The notes below the pieces were generated by a model, which made no database searches, had not been told where the DNA came from, and worked only from the letters and a program-made list of their open reading frames with translations. Of a stretch of 64,000 nt of DNA, positions 45,901 to 60,192 are shown in pieces. The first letter of the stretch is position 1. Every line of letters begins with the position of its first letter. Position numbers and translations under genes: made by a program. Source of the DNA: Lamellibrachia columna. Taxonomy: Eukaryota; Annelida; Polychaeta; Sabellida; Siboglinidae. The stretch lies in NCBI GenBank assembly GCA_963662155.1, contig OY759262.1:20287930-20351929 (forward strand), given 5' to 3'.

Positions 45901-48900
45901 GTTAAGTATACTAACGTATCTTGTGCAATGCCAAGGTCGACGACAGGTACTTGGCGCTGTCGGAGGGCAGCCAGAAGGGTGATGCGGTTGCTATCCCGGA
46001 TCTTTCCTGGCTGCAGTGGGGCGTCAGGCTCCACCAACTGTTGCACAATAAGACAGCACCTATGTAAACACATGTTCTGCTGTGTGTTGGTTGATGCGTT
46101 TCATCAGCAGTTTTCCAAGTTATCTACACATAATTTCTAAGCATCATCTGTGTCACTACGTATAACCATTATATCAGAGGATACAGCAGTTGCATCAGTC
46201 TCTGCAATGTGGTTGACTATAGACATATTTTTGACAAGAATAATTAAATATAATTGTATTTTAGGTTTCAGGTTTATAAATATAACAGTTAGAAATAAGA
46301 CGATTCGTAATTCCTAAGATCAGAGGATGAATATAATTTGCACCTGCCTCATTGCCTGTTGACATCACTCCAACGGTCGGCAGTTTGTAGCAGCAGACAG
46401 TGCTGACACCTACAGTTGCGAGAAGGCCCAACTCTGCAGGACCGAGTCTTGTTCCAGCCGACAGTATCTTCTCGTTTACAGAGATGTCACAACCAACGGG
46501 TCTACAATGAAACATTCAGCTTAGAGGCTTGTCACCTGACAACTGATAGATACAGTGGACTGACTACACATTATTCATAGGCATCCGTCTATCTTAAAAG
46601 ATAGTGGAGCTGCGCCATGGGTAATAATCAATGTTCCGCACATCTGCTGTGATTAAAAAGTCATATGTTTGAGTGCTACAGTTTGATGTAGAGGCGTGGT
46701 AGTTCTTTCTGCGTTCCTGAATGAATCTGGCTTCCCACTAGGGTCTTTGAGGGCCACCTTCAGGAAACATAACCTGCAGTACCATCTGTATGCAGATGAC
46801 ATTCAGCTGTACAGACTTCACCGGAACGCAGGATGGAGAAGCTTCGGATGCAGTCGACTGCGTTGAGCGATGCATCGAAAAAGACCGTGAGGCTATTGTC
46901 GTTGCAGCACCAAACCAGAAACACTTACAACACATCACATGTGTTAACATGTGCCGATGTAAAGTTGCCACATCACTGACGATCCATAACATCGGGATTA
47001 CCATCAACTGTGGCTTAACAATGTTGTCACACTTGTCAGTCAGCTTACTTTCGACTATACAACATGTCAAAGATCAGACACTGTCTGCCCACTGATGCAT
47101 GCAAGACACTAGTCCATACCTTAGTAACATTGTGATTGGACTACAGCAATGCAGTCTACGACATTACTGAGACTCTTGTGACCAAGCTACAGATGGTGCA
47201 GAATTTGGCAGCCAGATTGATCGTGCGACAGTGAAAGCATCAGCATATAACACTTGTGCTGATTGAGTTACATTGGCTTCCCATTCGCTGGAGGGTCCAG
47301 TACAAACTACTGGTCATTGTTTTCTATGCTTTGCATGGCCTCGCACCAGGTTACATGTCTGACTTACTGACCCAGTAGGCACCTACCCACAACCTTCGAT
47401 CTGCTGATCTGTATCTGCTGCTAGTGCCACACTACAGATTGGAGGGCTATGGCAGACGTGCTTTCTCGGTGTCAGGACCAACATTATGGAATGCTTTGCT
47501 GTGTAAATTTAATAACATATTGAATACATTTTTATTTAGGCGTGCGTATTTCCAGTGAGGATTTACTGTGAAAGAGGACACTTTTTTATTAATATATTTT
47601 ATCCATTTATTTACTATAATTATTTATTTATAATATTTTTTAACTATACAAAATTAGTTATTATTTTATGACTGCATGCATGTTTCATACGCACCTATGA
47701 ATGGACTGGTCCCAGATATATGGCGCTTTAAGATTTTAGTAATAATAATATCACTCTGCACAATCAGTGGCCAATTGTTGTGGTCTGCCACAGCAGACTC
47801 TTATTATACATAACCTATATATTATACATAACCTATATACATATTACACACATAGAGGTTAATCTGAATTAAACTGCTACTTTCATTAGTGCATACGAGT
47901 TAATTGTCCTTCTTCTAAATATTGCTTAGATTTGGTTAAACATATATGTAATTAAAAAAGTACATTAGTTGTCTGAAAACTTATGTGCAGGAAACATACT
48001 CTAAATTGAGTCATTCAGTATGATTGCAACCAAGCCTTGGGAGAGACTCTTCTTACCTAATGTCCTGTCCAACAGATGGTGTCTGGAGTATTTCTATCTC
48101 TAGCTCAACAGCACCATCACTGGTTTCCAACAGCAACTTTGTGTCTTCGACCTGAACAACAGCATCTGCCCCAGGAGGCAGAGGTGCCCCGGTACTGATC
48201 CTCACACAGTGGCCCTGGGTCACAACCCTAGTCGGCTGTGGACGGGAACAAATATAAAAAAATTAACAAACTGCAGGAGAATTACAGGAGGGTGGATAGA
48301 TGGAGGATAAATGACCCGAGGGAAGAGATTGGGATGCAGTTGAGTTTAGTGGGAAGAATAGTAAGTAGCTGGATGATGTGGGTGAGACTGGTGCATATGA
48401 AAGTGGGCCGACTACCAAAGAGAGCACTGGCGGTAGAACAACGAGGCTGCAGGAAAAGGTGCAGACTACAATTAAGATGGGAAGATACTCTAAGAGGGAT
48501 GCGAGAAAGAACTGGAGAGAAAGGCAGAGGGGGATGAACTGTGGAGAGAAAGGCAGAGGGGGATGAACAGTGGAAAGGTGGAGGGGGATGAACCATGGAG
48601 AGAAAGGCAGAGGGGGATGAACTGTGGAGAGAAAGGTGGAGGGGGATGAACTGTGGAGAGAAAGGTGGAGGGGGATGAACCATGGAGAGAAAGGCAGAGG
48701 GGGATGAACCATGGAGAGAAAGGCAGAGGGGGATGAACTGTGGAGAGAAAGGTGGAGGGGGATGAATCATGGAGAGAAAGGTAGAGGTGGATGAACCGTG
48801 GAGAGAATGGTGGAGGGGGGGTGAACCATGGAAAGGTGCAGGGGATGAACTGTGGAGAGACAGGTGGAGGGGGATGAACCATGGAGAGAAAGGCGGCCAA

Positions 48901-51900
48901 TAGGAAGCAGTGGAAAATGACAACTACCCCGTATGAATGCTGTAGTCCATGAACTAGTCGGCCTCACCCTTTTATAAAAAAAGAACCACGAGGATGCATA
49001 AAATGCAAATGAACCTATTCAAGTTAGACTTGTTCATTTTGAGATTCAAAAGAGGATAAAGACACATGCTCATAAAATGTCTCACAGAATGGTTTACCCG
49101 GTCTAATTACACTGATCCCCATACCATAGGTCTCTGTGCCCCAGTTCCTCAGAGAGAGCCGTTTTGACTAATCTTTGTGTTCTCACATTAGCCAAGAGCA
49201 CTGTTATGTCCGAGTTGGGACCTTTAACACAATTATAAATCAGTGACTATTCGCTAAACCATCGTGTGGACAAGCCTGCAGATACTGACTGTCAGAATGA
49301 TAGCTCGTGTATGGATTTGCTACCAATTTCATTGAATATGGGTAACAGTTTCTGTATTGGTGGCAGCATATGGCAAATTAATCACACAACCCATGCATTT
49401 GCACACCTTACTGAGTGGTGGTAATAGTTTGCAAAAATAAAAATGGGCTGTACATGTAAAGCACAACAGGCAGAGCACACAGCTAATATTATAATTTTTA
49501 CAAAGTGGACTGTATGCAGATGAGATAAGTAGGCAATAAATAAGGTTGATCATAAGCCTTATCTGTACAATGGTCTGGCAAATAGCCTTTGCCCAATTGA
49601 AATGTGTACTTTGCGTGTTGTTCATACCACCGATCCTGCTGTAGAGTCGCCAAGCACGATTCTAGCACCCGCCCCATCAGCCGCTGAAGGAAACGTTGGA
49701 AGAACATCAAAACAGGTTAAACAATTATGAATGAAACTAACAGAAGGTGAATAGAAGGTGAATAGAAGGTGAATAGAAGGTGAATAGAAGCGAAACATGT
49801 GTTATATGAATACATCCTTTAATTTAATGGCACAAAACATTTGGACGTTCAAAGTAATTATGACGCAAGATTCACAGGAAGCAAAATGGCCAGATTTCAA
49901 TGCTGCTGCCTGTTGTAGCCAAAAATCTGAAATATTATTAGGCATAACTGATATTCCAGAACAAACTAGTGTAGACATCTTAAGCATTTGTATTGACTTT
50001 ATAGGAACTGACGAAAGAGGGGAAGCTTCATGTAAGTTTTAACTTCTGCTTTCCCTTTTTCTATCTTGTTAAATTCAAAGAACTAAACATAAATTGATAT
50101 ATGAAACTGTATTGATGCTGGAATTGTTTATAATATTTTATTATAGTTATACATTGAAAGGAGGTGTGAAGTTACCCGTGAAGTATGGACGCTTACAATA
50201 TTACATAATGTCTCACCAATGACTGCATAGCCATCTTTAACGGATGCTGGAAATGGTGGCAGAGGTTCTTTGGCAAATATATCCTCAGCCAACACCAACC
50301 CAAGTGCATCTACAACAGAAACACATTCGACTACATTTAGTAATAAAATGTACATAAAACTGACGTAGGCCAGTTTTATTTTACATTTCTGTAAAATGAA
50401 GGTCAAAAAGTTGTCTGTCAGGATGTTAGTTTGTGCGTGGGTTTGTTGTCAATTTGACAGACTGGGTCGTGTAAACCCCCTTGCGAGACCAATTAGTGAG
50501 ACAACGATTGGGTCACTGGAATTGGGACTGTTTAATTCCCCCGACTGTTGGTCGCAATTTTGAAGCAGTGGCCAATCAGTGACCACCACGACCTGTTGCA
50601 CCCATAGTGATCTTTCATAAAAGCTCAAGTGAGGATTTATGTGAGTCAATAGGTCGCAATCGCAGTGTCGCCTGACCAACTGGAGCACAAGTTGCTCGTG
50701 TAAACCAGACTTTATGCATACAAAATAGGTTTAGTGCAACAGACCCAGGAACGATCTACAAGTCACGGGACACTAGAGTGTGTTGAAGGCTGGTGGACGT
50801 ACCCTTGAAGGACACCATTTCTGTGTGCAGCAGGTCGGAATGTGCCAGAACCGTGGTGACAGCCTCGTCCACAGAGATCATGGGGTAGGGCGACTCTCGG
50901 TGCCTGTGCGCCACCCTCGTCAAGTCAACGGCACCTACACAGGGCAACAATCAAAGTCATCAAGTTCTTCTGTTGACAATTATGAATAAACTTCATACAC
51001 CTTCGATCATCTAGTCCTGATCTACTTTTTGTTCCCAGATTTGAAAAAACTGGAACTAGGGCTTTCTCGGTTGAATTTGGCGTCACATATCTACATCTAC
51101 TGCTAAAACAATATAAACAGCACTAATTAGTAGCTGCCTTGACTATTATAATTCACTACTAAATACCATTGCTAAAAGAGACTTGGCTAAACTCCAACGA
51201 GTACAAAATTGCCTGGCACGCCTTTTCACCATCACTACCTAAACAGTTACACTGGCTTCCTGCTACTTATCAAATTAACTTGAAGCTGTCCACTCTTACA
51301 CTCTATCTACACAGCAACCACCCTACTTGGCTAGTCTCCTGCATCTTTAAAATATCCCTAGGCAGCTCAGATCATCAATTTCACAACTTATTGTGCCTAA
51401 AACAAAACTTAACTTGGGCAAACGTGCTTTCTCTGTCGCTGCACCTAGGGTTTGGAATGAATTCCCCGTCACTTTGAAAACATCTGAAACTAGAGCTATC
51501 TTCCGAAAAAAACATATTTATTCCAAATTGCATTTCCACCATAAATCTTTGGTTGTCCCTCGTTCTGATAATGACTTTTACGCGTCCCTGTTCATGATTA
51601 CGCTTAATGATTCTGTTTTGTTACACCTCTGAGCTCAGGTTCCTGAGGATATAGGCGCCATAGAGGTTAACTATTATTATTATTATTGGTGTACTCAAAA
51701 AGTGCTCAATCTCAGCCTAAAGAGATGTGGTTAAAATACATGACTGAAATATGAGATGACAATGTCTCAGCAAAGAGAAAAACATTGCGTAAATAAACAT
51801 ACTCTTCCCACCATGGTTGCCATGGTTATGATGAGAGGTGCCATGGGAATGGTGATGCTGATGCCTATCCTGTTGTTGGCTATCCCCAGCGCTATGATGG

Positions 51901-54900
51901 TCGCCATGGTGATGGCTGTCATCCACTTTGGGGTGATGTTCACCATGGTGATGTTTCCCAGTGCCGGGGTGATGGTCGCCATGGTGATGCCGGTCATCAC
52001 CAGTCACATGATGGCTGTTACCAGACAAGCATCTATCGCCATGGCGATGGGCACTATGCTGAATAAAGTCAAGATAGGAAAGTGTCAATCATTACTGACA
52101 AGTTAACACATCAATCAGTTAAGGGGCCACACCTTATGTCAGCATACAGATAAACAGTCCCTTAGCACGGTGCAATGATTATGTATGTGCTGCTCTCTTT
52201 TGAATAATAGAAAAACATTTTCACTGCTATAAAGTTTCAAGTTATTTCACCCGAGCGACACCAGCGCTTTACTCCGAGTGAAACCTAGTATTTTACAATA
52301 CTATGAGTCTCTGATCCACTCATTTCAGATAAACATTCAAGCTGATTTGCCAATAGCTGGCATTGCCTATCCAGACACTGACACCAAAATGGTGCCTGGG
52401 TTAAAATTGTTGCAGTGACGAACGTGTTAAGGCATGACTACAAACGACACTGTAAGAGCTCTATCATAACTCGTGATTCGTGAACATTCACATAATGTGA
52501 AAATAGTTTTTATGCAATAACCAACACAAGTGTATTAGATAATTGAAATAGGCAAAATGATGACGTTTATTACAAAGTGAACTGCTTATCATGCAGCCAC
52601 TTTGGGAATACAGGAATGTGAACAGCCCCGTCTAAAAAGTTTCTTAGAGCCCACATTCCTACAAACATGAATATAACATATATACATAAAAAATGTTTCC
52701 TACATTGTAATGAAATAAAAACCATCACTATGCTTATAAACATAAAATATACGCAAAGAACATAAATATTCACCACCAATACACACATTTAATTACAAAT
52801 AAGATGGGGCCATTTCGCTACATGGTCATCCACAAACCTGTGACCACCCCACCATATTAAACATGAAAACAGTTTTTACTGTTGTGCATTTTTGCTGCAT
52901 AATTAAAGAAACTGATGACTGATGGAAAACAACGTGTACTCAGACGAGGCCTGACTGAGACTTACCTGTGAGTGACTGTGTTGTGCTGTAGCATGTTGTC
53001 TGGTGTGATGCTCATTGTTGGGTGTTTGGGGACTTTGCATGGCTGCATGCACGGATGATACAGTGTTCATGTTGTCATGCAGCAGGTCAACAGCGTGGGA
53101 GAGAGACGGTGTGATCAACTCCAGACATTCCTGTGTGGAACAAACAAGAAATTAGTAAATGACTGCTACATTTTGCAGACAAATTTGAAAGTTGCTCTTT
53201 ATCGATGTTATTTTGGGCGTTAGCTGTGCTTATGTTAGTCAGTTCCATAAACATAATACAAGAGAAACCATGAATTAGTAAAGATAAACAAATTCTGTTG
53301 CAATAATGACCACTGTGTAGGACCTAAATTAAAGAATAACCAGAAAAATAGGAAAATTAAATTCTCTTTAAAAGCATTTGCAAAACAAATGAAAAATATG
53401 TTCTTTCCCTTCTGTTAGTTGTTTTTAGTGCCTAGATATGTTTTACCCGTTAATGAAAATATTGATGTGATAAACACTTAGGTGTACTATATTTTGATTT
53501 CATCAAACCACATGTTGTAGTTAAAGTAAATTTGTATACATTGCAGGCATCGATTTGTCATGATAAATTGATGGGGGTCCACCAGACTCCCACTCTGCTC
53601 ACATTTTGGCACCTCCATTCACCTCATAAACTAAGGCTTAGATTACGGGCTGAACCATGAATTAGTTTCTTATCGTTTTAGTTAGTTAGGACTGAAATAT
53701 ATTACTCAAAGAATGTTAGAGCAGCAGGGTATTTTTGAACAAACAGAAGTGAGTGTTACCGCTCGGTACAGCCGATGTCAACGATGTCATCTGCTAGTTT
53801 AGCACAGGATTTACCGTTGTCTAAAGTGATTCCACTTGTATTTGGGTGAATACATTATTATACATTATTATTATTATACAATATTATTATATTATCATTA
53901 TTATTGTACAAGAACACATTCGACAATAACAGTCCCTTTGAAACTTAACCAGATGCATTAGAAGAGCTTGCTGATACAAGCATGGTTATTATCAGCATCA
54001 AGTACAACATTAGAAGAGCTTGCTGATACAAGCATGGTTATTATCAGCATCAAGTACAACAACATCAGCCCCTACCTGTGACGCCTTCTTGCTGCCCGGC
54101 AGGTTTATGATGACAGTCCTTCCACGGATGCCACACACAGGTCTGTTAGACACATACACAACATGTACTTAGTACTCACTATATGCTAATCCCACAATCC
54201 CCAGGGGCTGCTTTCAACCAATCAGTGGCAGGGCATGCAGGTTCAGACAGGTCTGTGACACTGTGTAACACCTATCATTAGTATCAACAACTGCTTACAT
54301 AATATGCAACAAGAAAATCATTTCAAAACCAAGTACTGTAAAACAACATTGAAGTCAATGTGCATGAGTATAAAAGGCCCTATTTTGTGGAATCAACTAA
54401 ATAAGGGTAGCAAAATAGCCATAATATGTTGACCTTTAAGAAATTATACAAAATGTTTTTGGTTAACAAATATATTATCTAGGCCTCAATAATCTGCCTA
54501 CTGCATGGTTGGGAATAATAATTTGTCGTATTTACTTTATATGATATGTTGTCACATTTTTTTATGTTGCCTTACTTTATTTAAATTATTTTTATGGATC
54601 TAACCATACTTATGCCTAATGTTTAATCTGAATTGATTACAACATTTGTGTATGTACTGTGAAATTGGAAATGCCAGTTCATAAGTAGTTACACTACTTG
54701 CATTTCCCATTCAACATTTCAATGTAGATTTTGGTGCATGTATATGTTAATGTTTTGTACCATATAGAAATGTTGAGTAAACACCTATAAATCAATAAGA
54801 CACAGTTAATGCATGGCAGAACCAACTCAAGCCAGTTGACGTTACTTTTTATACCTAGGCATTTCTCAAGATGATGTCAACGATAACAGTATTTTCAAAC

Positions 54901-57125
54901 AACTGACAGGAATCAGGAATTGTTTATTCGACAAGACATGTAACATAAATAACATAAACAAGGTAATCAATGTCTATATGTTATTGCAATATGCAAAAAT
55001 TAACTGCCAACGTGGGAACTACAAATGTGTCAAATTTATATTATGTGTAAAAAAAACTTAAATAACTACTTTCACATGATCACTGATTTTACACAAACAT
55101 CTTTTTTTCACAGGTTCCTTTTCCAAGTTTATGAAATGAGATATTTACTGGTTCGTCAACGACAACATTTTCCAATGATGTTTTTTAACTTGTTTACGCT
55201 ACCAAGTTTCCTGGTTAGCGTTTATGTGATTATAAAAGTATTACTTAATCTCAATGACAAATGATTCACTGTTTACTCTGCACTATCAATGTTTTAGTGC
55301 GTAAAATATGTCAATAAATGGCTGGAAGAGAATGTTATATGAAGAGAACTAACTTGCTCCTAACTGCCGTACCTAGATAACACAGCCAGTGGAGTGACTT
55401 GAAGTGAGCCTTGTAACATTGCCAGAGCCATTCCAGGAGCTTCTTTCTCCAGAATGCACTTGGTAGCCTTCGACACCAAACACGACCAACTCAGACAATA
55501 CAACGTACCACACGACCCACTGACACAGTATACGTCTATCTAGATATACACAATGACCCCATTCTGTCTCAAATGACTAATATGATTCTCGGAAAAGGAA
55601 TACAGGTTCACAGTAACCTGGAATTGTACCTAAAGATGAAAGAATCCTGTCCCTTTACAACATGCCACATTATATTGTACCAGTAACTTGATATACAAAT
55701 TGATGACAGTAAAGATACTATCTGCTGTAGTAATGAATACAGCTATGGATTATGAATGTGTGTACTAAAGTTGTAATACTAATTATGTGGGAGGAAAAAC
55801 GTGACAGGGTTGGGATTTCCATTGTCAGCTTAGAGCTGGCAGGGATTTGAAAATATACTAACTCTATAAGTCCACCGTTAACACAAGCAGTGGAATGTAA
55901 CAATAAAGATGTACTGACCCTATAAGTCCACTGTTAACACAAGCAGTGGAATGTAACAATAAAGATGTACTGACCCTATAAGTCCTCCATTAACACAAAC
56001 AGTGGAATGTAACAATAAAGATGTACTGACCCTATAAGTCCACCATTAACACAAACAGTGGAATGTAACAATAAAGATGTACTGACCCTATAAGTCCACT
56101 GCTAACACAAGCAGTGGAATGTAACAATAAAGGTGATATAAAAATTCATGAATTATTTCTGAACCAATACAGACTTCGGTGAAATTTTACCTCAGGGGTG
56201 ACATCACGAGGGGCAAAGCCAGTGCCCCCAGTGGTCAGGATGATGTCCACTGTCCCGTGGTCACTCCAGTCAATCAGCTTCTCCTGGACACGCAGATAAC
56301 AACTTCACTGATTTAGCGTCTCACCAACATCTCAATTAATTTAGCCATCATAAATCAGATTCAGTGATGTTCAAATTTTATAACAAAATTATTAAAAGAA
56401 TTGGCTTTAATTAATCACTAGATAGCGTAACTTGCATGAATAGCCTTATGTTATAGCGCACAGTAGAGTCAGATTTCTTTTCCACGGTTTGCCGAACTTT
56501 AACGGGATCTGGTCAAACACAATTTAATAGTTTGTCCTATGATTTCACCAAAATGAAATAACAAATAATACAAAAAGAGGAGGCATATGGCCGAATCCAG
56601 TTTTTACACGGAGTTGTTTCAAATGGAAAACTTGTGATAAAGTACATATTTTCTTGTGTCCATCACATAATTATAAACTTATAGCAAACTCATAGCAGTA
56701 GAGGCATACTTTTGATGCATGGCAGACTTCCAGTGAAACCCAGCAGATTTTGTTTTGATGTAGGTATATTTTGTAGCTTCATAAATGGTGACATTCGATC
56801 ACAATTGCAATCCTATGGATTAATACGGCTTTATACAGAATTTCAAGTCAAAATTACGGATTTCAACAAAACAGATTTGGCACAATTCTTGAGAATATTT
56901 GTGTCAGGCTGCCAACGGTATTATTTTGAATAAAATTAATAAATAATATTTTATCAACACAGTAAATAATTTAACAATTATGAAGTGACAGAAGTGTAAT
57001 GTCACAATATAACAATATCGATCTCTGTTCAATGAGGCGTGGTTATGTAACAATAGCACTTGTATAAATAGCTATGTAACAATATAGTCTTTAAATGGTC
57101 TATATATAGTATATATATATATATA

Positions 57126-57188
<63 letters not shown>

Positions 57189-58640
57189 GTCAGTATAATA
57201 CCTTTATCAGGCTTATTTCATCCGGAACAAGTGCTTGAACTTCGACCTTCCCATTCAGCCTGTGTATTTGACAACAGAATAGTAACAATACAACTGCACG
57301 TCAGCCAGTAATTGGTTATTATTTATTATTAATGATAATGTCCAACATGAACTTAACTGGTGCAGTGCTAGCACAATGTTTGTCAGCAGACATGTAATAA
57401 AAAGTTACATAATATCATTATCAGAATTGAGATTCTGTTAAACAAATCCATCAATAATCCGTCCAGCATGAACCTAAATGCTGCAATGCTAGCACTTGTT
57501 TGTAAGTAGACGTAAAATGTTAATTGTAAAAAATGTACAGAATTTTATTGTGAGAATTTAGAGTTCAGATAATGTAATTATTAGAAAAATAGTAAATTCT
57601 AATTTAATATAATTTAATGCATGCGTGTGTGCATGCGTGTGTGCATGCGTGTGTTTGTGCATGCCTAACTCTTATGAAGAACAAACGAATATGACGTATG
57701 TCAAATTGAATAGAATCTTATAAATACCAGTAAAATCAAGCAATAAGGATGAAAACCACATCGAAAGAGGAAATAATGAGTTGCATAAAATATGGTTGGA
57801 TATGTATTAGAAGTTAAACTAAATATTTCAGGATGACTAGCTTGCCATTTGCATCAAAAGCAACCATTTTTATCTATGCATCTTACTGATTATAACATAT
57901 GGATGCCAAACATGGTCAAATGACAAAACAGGTTAAACATAAGGTACGATGAACACAAAAGGCCATGGAAAGACAAATGTTGAAAATCAAACTAAAAGAT
58001 AAAATCTCATGAGTCACATGATGCCATCGGAAGGGGGATAAAAAGGAATAATAAAATATATCATGAAACAAAGTGGACATGGGAGGTCACCTAGTGGGAA
58101 TGTAAGACAACAGATGGACCAACAGAACAAACGAATGGCAACTCAGAAAAGAATAAGAGGTAGACCGACGAGACGATGTTACAATGACATAATGAATAAT
58201 GCAGGAGCACGTTGGAGAAGAGAATCCAAACAGAGGAAAGTGAGAAAATGTCTAGCGGATGGCTACATCCTGCAGTGGATGGACAATTCCTAGGTGAAAG
58301 TCCGTACAGGCAGTGACTGGTAGCACAGCTTTGTATTAGGACTGCTACTTTATTTTGGTTGGCACTGGTTTGACTTGTCGTTGTTTTGAATAAATCAAGT
58401 TTTGAATATATCATCGTTTTGACCAGTACCCATTAAAACATACAATTAACATTTTAATGAAGGTACATACATTTTATTGCTTTCAACCAAAGACTTCAAA
58501 TTTTCACCACTTTTATCTTGTCGTGTATTATCTTGAAAACAGCCATCACTCACTGAAAAGAAAACAGAAACATGAAACTTATTAATAATATTAACATATT
58601 ATGTTACATATTATGTTACTTATTATTCCTTTATACATAT

Positions 58641-58677
<37 letters not shown>

Positions 58678-59845
58678 CGTGCATGTGTACTGTGTGTGTG
58701 AGCTTTTTGTCGCGAGTTCTATTAATTAATGTTGTTCTCTTAATTTATTTCTTTTTAATAAAAAATAGAGATAGGCGCTATGCATAATGTGACAAAATTA
58801 TTTTACATAAAACTTCAAAAAATCATAATCTCAAAAAAGGACTTTAACGCAAAACAAGTCATGGTTTTCGGCCTATTACAAAAACATAACCATTTGTAGA
58901 TACAATTAAAAATATCACGCCAGTGGCTTACTAGGAAAACCTTGTTGAACACACATCTTAATTTCATGGGTCGTGCAATACTGTCAAATCTATAATACTA
59001 CATCACGAGTGTGTTATTCTGGCAATATTCTCTCACCAAATGAAAATATATTCATATACACATATTCTTGCCAATAGGATATGGCCATTCTATTTGTGTC
59101 TAAACCCAACTTGTAACATATTTCGGCCTTTGTTTACTAAACTAGTCTTCTTTCTGGCAAAATAACACGTTTGTTTGAGACTTTGCATTGGTTCTGTGTG
59201 TGTTGGTCTCTCTTAATACGTCCCTTTAGTCAAGGTCACCCTGATTTTATAGAACTGCACATGTGCGTATTGGTCACACTGGTTATCTTGTCAGCCCTCT
59301 TTTAGAACACATTCTGAGTAAACCACTGGCGTGATATTCTTGATTTTACTTTTAGTTGCACATTGTTAGTTTTATTATCTATTTTAGGTGCATAGTCCCA
59401 AAACCATGACTTTTGTTTCACTTTAAATTAGGCACTTCAACAAAACGCATGCACACGAAAATCCGTTCACGATTAATGCCATTACAATTACCGGAATCTT
59501 GTTAACGTTTTGTTTTGCCTCGTGTTTTGTCGGCTGTTTCTGTTCTATTTTGTCAGCTTTGATGGTACATTTGAAAATGGTAAGTTAACTTTCGTGTCAT
59601 GTTTTTCTTATCGAAATTGGACCAAAATAAAGCTTACAAAATGTCAGTTAGACTTTATAGGTGCATTCCTAATGCAAGTAGCACAAATTATCCAATTCCT
59701 CAGAATATTTCAATGTTGCGGTTGTGTTCTACATGTTGAAATTAGTATGGGGGGGGAAAATAATTAGACCAAATAATTTTGAATTAGTATATATTTCTCA
59801 AACCATTATTTCACCATTGTTACTATGCAAGAATATTTTGGTGTT

Positions 59846-59934
<89 letters not shown>

Positions 59935-60099
59935 ATTTCCTACATAACAGTACACTGCAAGTTCAGTACAGCAATATTTATATTTCAGTTACTGCTTCAT
60001 ACAATAATGTCAACTTTACACCATGCAATTCAACATGATGTAATGTTAATAACTTTTTTTTAACAGTATTTTACTTACATTTCTCGTGTGGACAACTGC

Positions 60100-60192
<93 letters not shown>

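Noticed and set aside
48282..48923. 213-codon Pro/Ser/His-rich minus-strand frame
   Set aside because: Produced by the 29-bp minisatellite in gephyrin intron 11; no other support.
50450..50720. MITE in gephyrin intron 9
   Set aside because: GTGTAAACC occurs near both sides but in the same orientation, and no inverted ends or target duplication could be fixed.
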